A DNA stretch of 59,840 nucleotides from an uncultured Lachnospiraceae bacterium (GTDB lineage: Bacteria > Bacillota > Clostridia > Lachnospirales > Lachnospiraceae): contig CACZBM010000008.1 in the NCBI GenBank assembly GCA_902779445.1, positions 74,813 through 134,652 of the forward strand, given 5' to 3'. Of the stretch, positions 34,928-43,814 are shown piece by piece. Below the pieces are notes generated by a model, which was not told the DNA's origin, did no database searches, and worked only from the letters and a program-made list of their open reading frames with translations. The position numbers were made by a program, and so were the translations under genes. How positions within the stretch are numbered: the first letter of the stretch is position 1; every line of letters starts with the position of its first letter.

Positions 34928-35562
34928 AACTTTTCCCTCAGTTTGTTAATGATACTTCTTATCCTTTCAGCTTCCATCCTCATGGAGACCTGATTAACCA
35001 CCATTCTGGCGGAAAGTGGACATACCTCTTCCAGTACTTCGAGTCCGTTCTCCTTTAAGGTGGTGCCGGTCTCGACTATATCACATATCACATCAGAAAG
35101 TCCCACAATGGGAGCAAGCTCTATGGAACCGTTCAATTTAATGATATCCACGGTCTGATGCTTCTTATTATGGAAATAATCTCTCGCGATCCTTGGATAC
35201 TTGGTGGCAACCCTTATCATCTCATGATGGGAAAGCAGTTCCTTTGCCTTTGGATATCCGCAGATACACATCCTACACTTTCCGAAATCCAGATCCAGGA
35301 CTTCGTATATCGCCCTGTTTTCCTCCATGATGATATCTTTACCTGTCACGCCTATATCTGCAACACCGTGTTCCACATAGGTCGGTACGTCCGGCCCCTT
35401 TGCAAGGAAGAATTTAAGGCGAAGTTCTTCATTTACGAAAATAAGCTTTCTCGAAGACTTGTCCTTCATCTCCTCGCAGGTGATACCGATGCTTTCCAGT
35501 TTTTCCAATGTCTTATCTGCGAGACGCCCTTTTGTAAGCGCAAATGTTAGATAACGAGTCAT
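34924..35562 (-). CDS. hisG: ATP phosphoribosyltransferase, short form
   Basis: HisG catalyses the first committed step of histidine synthesis. The 212-residue protein is the short form without the C-terminal regulatory domain, and has VADIGVTGKDII and DVICDIVETGTTLKENGL. The short form needs HisZ, which is encoded just upstream with a four-base overlap. Confidence 0.97.
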   Translation of the reverse strand: MTRYLTFALTKGRLADKTLEKLESIGITCEEMKDKSSRKLIFVNEELRLKFFLAKGPDVPTYVEHGVADIGVTGKDIIMEENRAIYEVLDLDFGKCRMCICGYPKAKELLSHHEMIRVATKYPRIARDYFHNKKHQTVDIIKLNGSIELAPIVGLSDVICDIVETGTTLKENGLEVLEEVCPLSARMVVNQVSMRMEAERIRSIINKLREKL

Positions 35563-36743
35563 ACTGTATAAACCTCATTAATCCCGCGATTTTTCGCGGT
35601 TTCCCTGATCTTTTCCATATCCTCTTCTTTTAATACCCTGGTCATTGAAGTATCCTTACCTTCTTTTCTGAGTTCCAGGGCCTTTTCATATGCTTTCTTA
35701 AAAGACTCATCCTTAAATAGCACGAGGGCCTTTACCCTGTCCTGCTCCTCTTTAATATGCTGTCTTTCAAGAGTATTCATAAGCTGGTCAATGACTATGG
35801 TAAATCCCACAGCTGCTTTCCTTTTCCCGAAATTTTCAAGAAGGTTATCATACCTTCCCCCGCGTACTATCGCTTCTCCGGTACCGAAAGTATAAGCTCT
35901 GAAAGTAACTCCTGTATAATAATGGTGCTTTGAAAGCATACCCAGGTCAAAGGTCACGTATTTTTCCGCACCGTAAACCTTCAGTCTCTCATAGAGCTCA
36001 CGAAGCCTCTTAACCGCATTTAAGGATCTCTCTATGTCCTTTACCTTTTCTTCCGCAAGATCCAGAACCTCAATGTTTCCGAAAAAGTCAGAGAATGAAT
36101 ACAGGGTCTCCCTGATGTCATCCTTCATATCAACGTCATTTAAAAGATCCTGCGTACCGAAATAGTTTTTATTCCGGATATGATCGGTAAGATCTGAGAT
36201 AGTATCCTCTCCAAGTCCCGCCGCTTCACAGATACCTCTGAAATACTCGGCATTTCCTATGCAGAGCTGGAATTCCTTTAATCCTGCTTCTTTTAGCACA
36301 AGGGCTGAGAGCGCTATCATCTCTGCATCGGCATCTACCGATGGTTCACCCATGTATTCAAGTCCCAGTTCTGTTACTTCCTTTAATTTACCCTGGAGAT
36401 CTGACCTGTTTGAAAAGGTATGCCCGAGATAGCAGAGTCTTACAGGAATATCGTCCTCAAAAAAATATTTTACGGCAGCTCTCGCAACACCCGGAGTAAA
36501 GTCCGGCCGGAGGGCAAGGGTGTTATTCTCGCTGTCAAAGAACTTATAAACTTCTCTTGAAGGAGTGGTCCCTGTCTCCTGTGAAAAGATATCGAAAAAC
36601 TCAAATGTGGGCGTTTCAATCTCGTTATAGCCGTATGACCTTATAAGAGTCTTTAGCTTATTTTCGATCTTCTGCTTTCTGTAAAGCTCGTCACCGTATA
36701 TATCCCTGACTCCTTCAGGAGTATGCAGCAGTCTGCTTTTCAT
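35559..36743 (-). CDS. hisZ: ATP phosphoribosyltransferase regulatory subunit HisZ
   Basis: HisZ is a histidyl-tRNA synthetase-like protein that activates short HisG and gives histidine feedback. The 394-residue sequence has class II motifs (TPEGVRDIYGDE, LALRPDFTPGVARA, VRGGRYDNLL) but lacks an anticodon-binding domain. It is the first gene of the his cluster, behind a clear promoter. Overlap with hisG supports the assignment over a true HisS. Confidence 0.95.
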   Translation of the reverse strand: MKSRLLHTPEGVRDIYGDELYRKQKIENKLKTLIRSYGYNEIETPTFEFFDIFSQETGTTPSREVYKFFDSENNTLALRPDFTPGVARAAVKYFFEDDIPVRLCYLGHTFSNRSDLQGKLKEVTELGLEYMGEPSVDADAEMIALSALVLKEAGLKEFQLCIGNAEYFRGICEAAGLGEDTISDLTDHIRNKNYFGTQDLLNDVDMKDDIRETLYSFSDFFGNIEVLDLAEEKVKDIERSLNAVKRLRELYERLKVYGAEKYVTFDLGMLSKHHYYTGVTFRAYTFGTGEAIVRGGRYDNLLENFGKRKAAVGFTIVIDQLMNTLERQHIKEEQDRVKALVLFKDESFKKAYEKALELRKEGKDTSMTRVLKEEDMEKIRETAKNRGINEVYTV

Positions 36744-36768
36744 ATTTCAAACCTTTCTATGCTTCAAT

Positions 36769-36812
36769 AGATCCTTCGCTTCGCTCAGGATGACATCACG
36801 CTCAGAATAACA
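36769..36812. repeat. Partial family 2 repeat in the hisZ leader
   Basis: A half-element, GATCCTTCGCTTCGCTCAGG plus ATGACA, is followed by a second degenerate core (CGCTCAGAATAACA). It lies between the his promoter and the hisZ start, so it is transcribed as part of the leader. Confidence 0.7.
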
Positions 36813-36832
36813 TTACGCGTGGCACTCGTACC

Positions 36833-36861
36833 ATTATAATAAACTATCCCTGACTAAACAA
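36833..36861 (-). promoter_or_regulatory. Sigma-A-type promoter for his operon
   Basis: Reverse strand has TTGTTT (36856-36861), a 17-base spacer and TATAAT (36833-36838), directly after the recU stop codon. The leader is about 85 bases. No T-box or attenuator could be identified in it. Confidence 0.75.
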
Positions 36862-36864
36862 CTT

Positions 36865-37401
36865 TTATGTATCCCTGTCATCCAGGTCCGTCTGCAGGGC
36901 TTCAAGATATGGTAGATACATGCCGGCAGTCAGCTTAATAAAATACCTCTCATCTGTTTCCTCAAACCTGAAGGAACGCCTTCCGCCATTTTCCCACCTC
37001 TTCCAGAATTCGTAAAGACTCCTGAATGAAAGATAGTAAAAAAGATCACGTCCTGTGTAATGGATCAGGAAAAAAGCAACCCCGCCCTGGGCTTCAAAGT
37101 CCTTCATGAACTTAACCTGATGCTCGTGGATATTTCTCAAAGTGAAAGTATCCACAGCACATTCCTTGGCATCAAAACACACCGGAATTCCCTGGACCGC
37201 ACCAATATAGTCCACTGTGCTCTTCTGGTCAAAGTAGGCCAGGCGGATCGTCCTGGAATCCTTATCGAATTCCACCGGTGTAATGGGTGTCGGTATCTTC
37301 TGTATCAGGGCGAGCCCCTTTTCCCTGTATTCTTCATTTGTCCTGTTTATAAGGTCTTCCAGTTCGGAACCACGTAAGCCCCTTGTTTTCCAGGCAGTCA
37401 T
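36865..37401 (-). CDS. recU: Holliday junction resolvase RecU
   Basis: RecU cleaves four-way DNA junctions in Firmicutes recombination. The 178-residue protein has the nuclease core TVDYIGAVQGIPVCFDAKEC with the D-x-n-D-x-K arrangement and the RGSELEDLINRTNEEY start. In many Firmicutes recU neighbours a pbp gene; here it follows an RluA-type gene by 12 bases. Confidence 0.94.
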   Translation of the reverse strand: MTAWKTRGLRGSELEDLINRTNEEYREKGLALIQKIPTPITPVEFDKDSRTIRLAYFDQKSTVDYIGAVQGIPVCFDAKECAVDTFTLRNIHEHQVKFMKDFEAQGGVAFFLIHYTGRDLFYYLSFRSLYEFWKRWENGGRRSFRFEETDERYFIKLTAGMYLPYLEALQTDLDDRDT

Positions 37402-37413
37402 AGCTAACCCTCA

Positions 37414-38403
37414 TCATTTTCTGTGGGACAATAGCCGGTTCATATCGTTTGGCACCGGTGCTTCAAACACTTTCCCCGAGAGATAGGATAGATCTCCTTT
37501 GATCTTCGGGAATTCCACTTTGTATGCGTGGAGCATCTGTCTTTTGATACCAAGTTCCTTTGACAGCCGGAGGCTCTCTTCTGTATGATACTTAATGTCT
37601 CCCATTACAGGATGGCCCGCTTTCAGCATATGTGCCCTTATCTGGTGGGGCTTTCCGGTTATAAGATGTACTTTAACAAGCGTAAAGATACTGTCCTTTA
37701 TCTTTAACCTGGATACCGGCTCTACATCTGTCTGTACCGGGGATGCATCCTTATTCTCGTTGCTGTCGGTAATCACAGCCCTGTTTTCTTTACTGTCCTT
37801 ATATAGATATCCCTTAAGAGACAGGCTGTTATTTATCTCTCCCAGACAGACAGCATAATAGTATTTTTTAAGGCTCCTGTCCTTTAATACATCGCTTAAG
37901 AGCTTTAACCCCTTCTGGGTCTTTCCGCATAACACGAGCCCCGTGGTATTCCTGTCCAGTCTGTTGCAGACAGAGGGTTTTACCGCATAGACCTTTACTA
38001 TATCCTTTAGATAATGGGTGAGAAGGTCATTAAGAGACGGTTCCGTACCACCGTCCGGCTGGCTCAGAATATTATCCCACTTATTTACAATGAGGATATT
38101 ATCATCTTCAAAAATAACCGCCTTCTTAAACTGCTTCTCATCCGTATTCTTTATCTTCGGACCGTTCTCAGCTTTACTGCGTCTCGGACTGAACTTTTCT
38201 ATTACCTCATCAGAGAAAAAGACTCTGACCGAGTCTCCGTTTTTCAGCTTTTCCCTGCCCGTTGCCTTGGCGCCGTTGATAACGATGTTTTTCTTTCTGA
38301 GTGCTTTGAAAAAAACGCCTCCGCCAGCACCGGGAAGGACTTTCTCCAGATATTTAAGTAATGTCTGACCCTCATCAGCGGGGGTGATCAGATATTCTTT
38401 CAT
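37414..38403 (-). CDS. RluA-family 23S rRNA pseudouridine synthase
   Basis: The 329-residue protein has an S4-like N-terminal domain (about 15-80) and the RluA catalytic motif RLDRNTTGLVLCGKT, with Asp as the nucleophile. It converts uridine to pseudouridine, probably in 23S rRNA, but RluC or RluD specificity cannot be assigned. Its ribosome-binding site GATGAGG is the end of a family 1 repeat. Confidence 0.92.
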   Translation of the reverse strand: MKEYLITPADEGQTLLKYLEKVLPGAGGGVFFKALRKKNIVINGAKATGREKLKNGDSVRVFFSDEVIEKFSPRRSKAENGPKIKNTDEKQFKKAVIFEDDNILIVNKWDNILSQPDGGTEPSLNDLLTHYLKDIVKVYAVKPSVCNRLDRNTTGLVLCGKTQKGLKLLSDVLKDRSLKKYYYAVCLGEINNSLSLKGYLYKDSKENRAVITDSNENKDASPVQTDVEPVSRLKIKDSIFTLVKVHLITGKPHQIRAHMLKAGHPVMGDIKYHTEESLRLSKELGIKRQMLHAYKVEFPKIKGDLSYLSGKVFEAPVPNDMNRLLSHRK

Positions 38404-38407
38404 GAAA

Positions 38408-38454
38408 CCTCATCCGGCTCCTTCGGAGCCTTGTTCTTCCTTATGCAGGAAGGC
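38408..38454. repeat. Partial family 1 repeat
   Basis: CCTCATCC, then the left hairpin GGCTCC-TTC-GGAGCC (38416-38430) and a shorter hairpin CTTCCT-TATGC-AGGAAG. It fills the gap between two genes and touches the stop codon of the upstream one. Confidence 0.75.
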
Positions 38455-39023
38455 TATAGCGAAAGTGCCGAAAGGAGCGCTTTCATCTCCTCGTCGGTCT
38501 TTAATACCTTGATGTTCTGGTCAGAAAGATATTTAAGCCGTTTTTCAAATCCGTCTATATCCTTAAATACCTTGATATGCCAGTCTTTATATCCGTTCTT
38601 TTTTATCATGAGGCTGAGATGCCTCGTGAGGGCTTTTTCATCACTTCCATCCACATTGGAATAGAGCATGATATTTTTGTTTATAACACTTATACAGGGC
38701 ACATAGTAGGACTTTTCCGTGGTGGTTATAACGGAATCGTAAAATATAAGGGTCTTTCCCTTAGCCTCTTCGATCCTTTTATAGTCATCGTCCCCGATGG
38801 ACTTAAACCTCATGAACATTATGAAATTCACAAGAGCCATGGCTGTGGGAATTGCGGAAATGACGGCAAGTACGAGGAATACCATCCCGTACCGCGGGAA
38901 GATGACCCAGGTACAAAGTCCCAGTATTAAAGTAATAATGCCGAATATCAGCACTCTTATCAGCGCGGAAGTGTGCTGCGAATCGAGATACCCCCGCTCG
39001 CCTTTTTTAATGGAATCACTCAT
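38454..39023 (-). CDS. Unknown membrane protein with two transmembrane segments
   Basis: I do not recognise a named family. The 189-residue protein has two hydrophobic segments (about 21-43 and 47-70) and a cytoplasmic-looking C-terminal domain of about 115 residues containing DSVITTTEKSYYVPC and KNGYKDWHIKVFKDIDGFEKR. There is no catalytic motif I can name. Its stop codon lies at the edge of a family 1 repeat. Confidence 0.75.
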   Translation of the reverse strand: MSDSIKKGERGYLDSQHTSALIRVLIFGIITLILGLCTWVIFPRYGMVFLVLAVISAIPTAMALVNFIMFMRFKSIGDDDYKRIEEAKGKTLIFYDSVITTTEKSYYVPCISVINKNIMLYSNVDGSDEKALTRHLSLMIKKNGYKDWHIKVFKDIDGFEKRLKYLSDQNIKVLKTDEEMKALLSALSL

Positions 39024-39085
39024 ATTGTTATTCCCATGTCATTCTGACAAGTATCTTAACTTTATGACGTTGAATACAATACTTC

Positions 39086-39754
39086 TCATCTTTTAATAAC
39101 GATCTCATCCCCGTCCTTAAATATGGAATCGGAAGGGATCACTCCCCTGACTCTGGAAAGAGGATAGATATTTGTATTTCTGCCAATGACGGTTCCTGGA
39201 TTCAGCACAGAATTACAGCCGACCTCCACATGATCTCCAAGCATTGCCCCGAACTTCTTTAGTCCTGTTTCGATCTCTTCATTCCCATCCTTTACGACCA
39301 CGAGAGTCTTATCCGATTTTACATTGGAAGTGATGGAACCTGCTCCCATGTGGGAATAAAAACCAAGGATCGAGTCCCCGACATAGTTATAATGGGGAAC
39401 CTGTACATGGTTAAATATGATAACATTCTTTAATTCTGTGGAATTTCCGATGACACAGTCATTTCCCACGAGGGCTTTTCCCCTGATAAAAGCTCCGGGA
39501 CGCACTTCTGTATTTTCTCCTATGATGCAGGGTCCGATCACGGCTCCCACGTTTTCATAGATCCTTGCACTTTTGGCGATCCAAACACTGTCTCCCCTGT
39601 ACTCATATTTTTCAGGATCAAGTTTCTTTCCGAGTTCGCTTATCAGCTCTCCTATACCTGAAAGCGCTTCCCAGGGATAGGTAAATCCCCTGAGATATTC
39701 CCCTGCAAGGGTTTCGTTTAAATCGTATAAATTCTGTATTTTTGCGTTTTCCAT
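39086..39754 (-). CDS. Left-handed beta-helix acyltransferase-like protein (GlmU C-terminal type)
   Basis: The 222-residue protein is mostly hexapeptide repeats forming a left-handed beta-helix (CIIGENTEVRPGAFIRG, CVIGNSTELKN, NSVLNPGTVIGRN) with HVQVPHYNYVGDSILG, as in the acetyltransferase half of GlmU. It lacks the uridylyltransferase domain, so it is not a complete GlmU. Substrate is unknown. It follows topB by six bases. Confidence 0.85.
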   Translation of the reverse strand: MENAKIQNLYDLNETLAGEYLRGFTYPWEALSGIGELISELGKKLDPEKYEYRGDSVWIAKSARIYENVGAVIGPCIIGENTEVRPGAFIRGKALVGNDCVIGNSTELKNVIIFNHVQVPHYNYVGDSILGFYSHMGAGSITSNVKSDKTLVVVKDGNEEIETGLKKFGAMLGDHVEVGCNSVLNPGTVIGRNTNIYPLSRVRGVIPSDSIFKDGDEIVIKR

Positions 39755-39760
39755 ATTTCC

Positions 39761-41773
39761 TCACACTATCTTCTTAAACCGCATGGTCAGTTCACGGCTT
39801 AAGTCTTTTGTCCGTACTGATTCTACATATTTGGTCACATATCTGTCCAGAGTTTCCCTGTATTTTGCGGGCGATAACTCTCCGCTTTCCACCTGGGACA
39901 GACCCTTTTCCCAGCTGGCAGTCATTTCCGGATTCAGCATACCGGGCATCGTGGCAAAGACCACTTCGTATATCATCTCCCCAAACTTGCTGGGGGTAAG
40001 GATCTGGTTCTTTTTATTCAGGGAAAGGTATTTTACCTTTACAAGCTTATCAAGGATACCTGCCCTTGTGGCACTGGTTCCTATACCAGCCCCCTTTATC
40101 TGTGACCGGAGTTCCTCATCTTCGATAAGCTGTCCCGCATTCTCCATGGCAAGGATCATGGATCCGGTGGTGTATCTTTTGGGAGGAGTTGTGTGGCCAG
40201 TTTTTAATTCATAGGATTTTCCCTGAACTGTAAGACCTTTTTTTAATGCCGGGATGAGGTTCATGATGTCACATGTCTCGTCCTCCTCTTCGTCTCCCTC
40301 TTCCCTTTCTTTATCTTTATCCTTTTCCGGCTCCCTCGAGAGGTACTTCTTATCTTCACCTGTAACTACGAAATACCCCGGTTCCTCCAGCACCCTGGAA
40401 TTGGTAAAAAAGCTCTCCCTGCCGTCCTCAGTCTCAACAGCCGTAACAAGACCCACTTTCTTAAATACCGCCGGTGGATAGAATACCGATAGGAATCTCC
40501 TTACGATCATGTCGTAGACCTTTTTACAGAGGTCATTGATCCGATTATACTCACTTAAATTCCCTGTGGGTATGATGGCATAATGATCAGTAACCTTGCT
40601 GTCATCCGTATAGGGCTTTTTATTTATGCCTGTATAAAGCTTTTCTGAAAGGATCTTTTCTGCAAACCCTGCCACGGGCGTATACCGCTTTAAGCCGTTC
40701 AGATTCTTTGTTATCTCTCCTGCAACAGCCTTTGTAAGAACTCTTGCATCCGTCCTGGGGTAGGTTGTAAGCTTTCTCTCATATAATTCCTGGGCACACT
40801 TAAGTGTCTCTTCGGGACTTATATGAAATCTCTTTGAACAGGCAGCCTGAAGTTCTGCCAGATTAAAGAGAAGCGGCGGTTTTTTCTTCTCGTTTGTCTT
40901 TTTTATCTCAGATATAGAAGCGCCCTTTGCATTTTTAAGTTTTTCAATGAATTTAAGGGCATCTTCCTCCTTCAGAAAACCTTTTTCGCTGTAAACTAAC
41001 GGAGATCCCTGATAAGCGGATCCATCTGCTGATCTCCATATGCCGGTATAGTCTCCTTCCGGTATTGAAAAGGTGCCGATCACGCGGTAGAATACGGTTT
41101 CCTTAAAGTCTCTTATCTCTCTTTCACGCCTTACCACCATTCCAAGAACACAGGTCATGACCCGTCCAACGGCGATAGCCGAATACTTTTTTGTACCTGC
41201 GGCGTTATTCGTAAGCTGCCCGTATTTCACAGAAAGGGCCCTTGAAAAATTGATCCCCATGGAATAATCTTCTATGCCCCTCATGATACCTGCATTTGAA
41301 AGATTGTCGTAATCACTATAGGGCTTCGCTTCCCTGATACCCCTTAGGATCTCTTCCTCGGTGGTGGAATCTATCCAGACCCTGAGCTCCTTCATTCCGT
41401 CCCGGACATGAGCTTCTCTCCTGATAAGCTCCTCTATGACCTGTCCTTCTCTTCCCGAGTCTCCTGCCCATAACACGGTTCCGATATCGTCCCTGTGCAA
41501 CAGGTCACGAACGATGCAATACTGCTTTTTCACATTGTCTATGACTTCGTATTTATACTCTTTCGGCAAAAAAGGCAGATCCTCCATCCGCCATTTTTTG
41601 AATCTGATATCATATTTTTCGGGGTAACACATCTCAACAAGATGTCCCACGCACCAGGTGATAACGTAAGAATCGTTTTCTATAAAGCCGTCTTTCTTTC
41701 CCTGAACTTTAAGGATATCGGCGTATTCTCTTGCCACACTCGGTTTCTCGGTAATTACTAGTGTCTTTGGCAT
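39761..41773 (-). CDS. topB: DNA topoisomerase III
   Basis: This type IA topoisomerase decatenates DNA. It has an N-terminal Toprim domain with AGDSGREGQV, the catalytic tyrosine in LTTYPRTDARVL, and a GAGIGTSATRAGILDKL segment. The DSGREG form replaces the second acidic residue of DxDxE with Gly, a variant I recall from other Firmicutes TopB-like proteins. An acidic insert lies near residue 500. The start at MPKTLVITEKPSVA is chosen because GATGAGG, from a family 1 repeat, precedes it; upstream in-frame codons are repeat DNA. Confidence 0.93.
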   Translation of the reverse strand: MPKTLVITEKPSVAREYADILKVQGKKDGFIENDSYVITWCVGHLVEMCYPEKYDIRFKKWRMEDLPFLPKEYKYEVIDNVKKQYCIVRDLLHRDDIGTVLWAGDSGREGQVIEELIRREAHVRDGMKELRVWIDSTTEEEILRGIREAKPYSDYDNLSNAGIMRGIEDYSMGINFSRALSVKYGQLTNNAAGTKKYSAIAVGRVMTCVLGMVVRREREIRDFKETVFYRVIGTFSIPEGDYTGIWRSADGSAYQGSPLVYSEKGFLKEEDALKFIEKLKNAKGASISEIKKTNEKKKPPLLFNLAELQAACSKRFHISPEETLKCAQELYERKLTTYPRTDARVLTKAVAGEITKNLNGLKRYTPVAGFAEKILSEKLYTGINKKPYTDDSKVTDHYAIIPTGNLSEYNRINDLCKKVYDMIVRRFLSVFYPPAVFKKVGLVTAVETEDGRESFFTNSRVLEEPGYFVVTGEDKKYLSREPEKDKDKEREEGDEEEDETCDIMNLIPALKKGLTVQGKSYELKTGHTTPPKRYTTGSMILAMENAGQLIEDEELRSQIKGAGIGTSATRAGILDKLVKVKYLSLNKKNQILTPSKFGEMIYEVVFATMPGMLNPEMTASWEKGLSQVESGELSPAKYRETLDRYVTKYVESVRTKDLSRELTMRFKKIV

Positions 41774-41776
41774 AAA

Positions 41777-41825
41777 CCTCATCCGTCTGCCTGCGGCAGC
41801 CACCTTCCCCTACAAGGGGAAGGCT
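41777..41825. repeat. Partial family 1 repeat between coaBC and topB
   Basis: CCTCATCCG, the left hairpin CTGCC-TGC-GGCAG (41787-41799) and CTTCCCC/GGGGAAG. It contains the topB ribosome-binding site at one end and the last codons and stop of coaBC at the other. Confidence 0.8.
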
Positions 41826-43009
41826 GCAATTATTTCATCCAGGATAATGTCTGCGAGCTCCCTCTTTGAAAGGAAGGGCAGCTCTTTATTTCCGGTTTTC
41901 TTAATGAGAACAATACGGTTTGTATCTGTACCGAAGCCTGCTCCCTCGTCATTCAAGGAATTGGCGCAGATCATATCGGCATTTTTCTTTTCAAGCTTTC
42001 CTGCGGCATTTGCAAGAAGATCTTCCGTCTCCATCGCAAAACCGCATACATACTGGTCATCCCTGTGGTCATGACCTATGCGGTCAAGAATATCCTCTGT
42101 CCTTGTAAGAAGTATTTCCGGCGCTTCTCCGTCTTTCTTTTTGATCTTACTGTCAGAAACCTTTTCAGGCTTGAAATCTGCTACAGCCGCCGAGAATATA
42201 AAGATATCCTGATCCTTTGCCTCTGAAAATACGGCTTCAGCCATATCAGACGCGGAAACCACATCTATGATCCTGACTCCAAAAGGCTTCTTTAAGGAAG
42301 TCCGTCCCGACACAAGGGTAACATCCGCTCCCCTGTCTACTGCCGCTTCAGCAAGAGAATAACCCATCTTTCCGGTGGAATGGTTGGTGATGTATCTTAC
42401 GGGATCTATCGCCTCCATCGTGGGACCGGCAGTGATAAGGATCCGCTTGCCGCTAAGATCATGTTCATGACCGATCATACTGTTCACCTTTGCAAAGATA
42501 TCCTCAACAGGAGGGAGTTTTCCCTTCCCTGTATCTCCGCAGGCGAGAAGACCTTCAGCAGGTTCCATTATCTCATATCCATATGAATCCAGTTTTTTAA
42601 GATTGTCCTGTACGATGGGATTTTCATACATCGCGGTATTCATTGCAGGAACTATAAGCTTGGGACACTTGGAAGCCATAATGGTGGTACTTGCCATGTC
42701 GTCAGCGATCCCGCACGCGATCTTTCCTATGATGTTTGCGGAAGCCGGGGCTACCACAACGATATCCGAAAGCTTGGCGAGACTGATATGTCCGATCTTA
42801 AACTCATAGTTCCTGTCAAACATATCCGTAACGCATCTGTTTCCGGTAAGTGATTCAAAAGTCTGGGGAGTTATAAAATTACACGCGTTTTGAGTCATCA
42901 CCACATTGACATTAAACCCCGCCTTTTTCATCATACTGGCGAGATCTGCAGCCTTATATGCGGCGATAGATCCTGTGACAATGAGCAGAATGTTCTTTGT
43001 ATCTTTCAT
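41810..43009 (-). CDS. coaBC: Bifunctional CoaBC (phosphopantothenoylcysteine synthase/decarboxylase)
   Basis: CoaBC makes phosphopantetheine in coenzyme A synthesis. The CoaC half (1-190) has the active-site His in KIGHIS, APASANIIGK and PAMN; the CoaB half (from about 190) has AGPTMEAIDPVRYITNHSTGKMG and a KKK-type lysine segment. Length 399 is normal. The final residues AFPL and the stop are encoded by the repeat at 41777-41825. It follows the receiver gene by six bases. Confidence 0.96.
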   Translation of the reverse strand: MKDTKNILLIVTGSIAAYKAADLASMMKKAGFNVNVVMTQNACNFITPQTFESLTGNRCVTDMFDRNYEFKIGHISLAKLSDIVVVAPASANIIGKIACGIADDMASTTIMASKCPKLIVPAMNTAMYENPIVQDNLKKLDSYGYEIMEPAEGLLACGDTGKGKLPPVEDIFAKVNSMIGHEHDLSGKRILITAGPTMEAIDPVRYITNHSTGKMGYSLAEAAVDRGADVTLVSGRTSLKKPFGVRIIDVVSASDMAEAVFSEAKDQDIFIFSAAVADFKPEKVSDSKIKKKDGEAPEILLTRTEDILDRIGHDHRDDQYVCGFAMETEDLLANAAGKLEKKNADMICANSLNDEGAGFGTDTNRIVLIKKTGNKELPFLSKRELADIILDEIIAAFPL

Positions 43010-43015
43010 AATCTC

Positions 43016-43741
43016 TTACACCAGCTCATTTAATTTGTCTATCAGTTCTTTCTGATTCACGGGCTTAAGCAGGAATCCGCTGGGATGAAGTGACAGGCTT
43101 CTCATGACCATATCCTTCTCGGAATTACCCGTAAGGAATACCACCGGCAGTGTACCGCCCTTATCCATGATCCTTATCTTCCTAAGGGTTGTGGGACCAT
43201 CCATTTCCGGCATATAACAGTCTAAAAGTATACAATCCGGGAACTGTTTCTCAAGAAACTTGAGGGCCTGGGCTCCTGATTTTACGCAGGTAACCTTAAA
43301 ATCCTTATCAAGATAGCCCTTTACGACCTTAAGAGCTACCATATCATCATCTACAACCAGAATATGCTTTCTGATACCGGAACTTGCCATCAGCCTGTCA
43401 ATAGCCACCCTCACAGACTCCATCCTGGTATATTCCGGCAACACATAATTGGGTTCGGGAGAAACGTTGCTTACGAATGTTTCCCTGTCTTCTTCATCTG
43501 CTATAAGAAGAAGCGGTATATCCCTGAATCTCTTATCTTCCCTGAAATCCATCATGGAGAAAAGCTTCTGTCTCATGGCGCCTTCTACATAAACCACTAT
43601 GCATTCAGGGACAAACGAACCCACCTCGGCAAGCACGTTGTTTGTGATCAGCGTACATTTAACCTGATATATTCCCTCGAAAGAATGCTGAAACTCCCTC
43701 ATTTTATCAATGGTTGAAGCTATCGCCAGTAATTTTTGCAT
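43016..43741 (-). CDS. Receiver protein with N-terminal degenerate receiver
   Basis: The 241-residue protein has a C-terminal CheY-like receiver (about 125-241) with DDD, phosphoacceptor Asp in LLDCYMPEMDG, a T in VFLTGN and K in LLKPVN. The first 115 residues resemble a second receiver fold but lack the acidic and phosphoacceptor residues. There is no DNA-binding output domain. It lies just downstream of the large hybrid kinase and has its own promoter, so it may be its partner or an adaptor. Confidence 0.85.
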   Translation of the reverse strand: MQKLLAIASTIDKMREFQHSFEGIYQVKCTLITNNVLAEVGSFVPECIVVYVEGAMRQKLFSMMDFREDKRFRDIPLLLIADEEDRETFVSNVSPEPNYVLPEYTRMESVRVAIDRLMASSGIRKHILVVDDDMVALKVVKGYLDKDFKVTCVKSGAQALKFLEKQFPDCILLDCYMPEMDGPTTLRKIRIMDKGGTLPVVFLTGNSEKDMVMRSLSLHPSGFLLKPVNQKELIDKLNELV

Positions 43742-43774
43742 AAGACTTTCATCTCCCTGTATTTCAATCCCAAT

Positions 43775-43804
43775 AGTATATCACATGAAAAGCGCCGGTG
43801 TCAT
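43775..43804 (-). promoter_or_regulatory. Sigma-A-type promoter before the receiver-coaBC-topB genes
   Basis: Reverse strand has ATGACA (43799-43804), an 18-base spacer and TATACT (43775-43780), about 33 bases before the receiver start. Confidence 0.55.
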
Positions 43805-43814
43805 TAAATATGTA

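Noticed and set aside
36744..36832. T-box or histidine attenuator in the hisZ leader
   Set aside because: GGTACGAGTGCCACGCG looks slightly like a T-box end, but there is no specifier stem, consensus T-box sequence or terminator, and the region is mainly repeat DNA.
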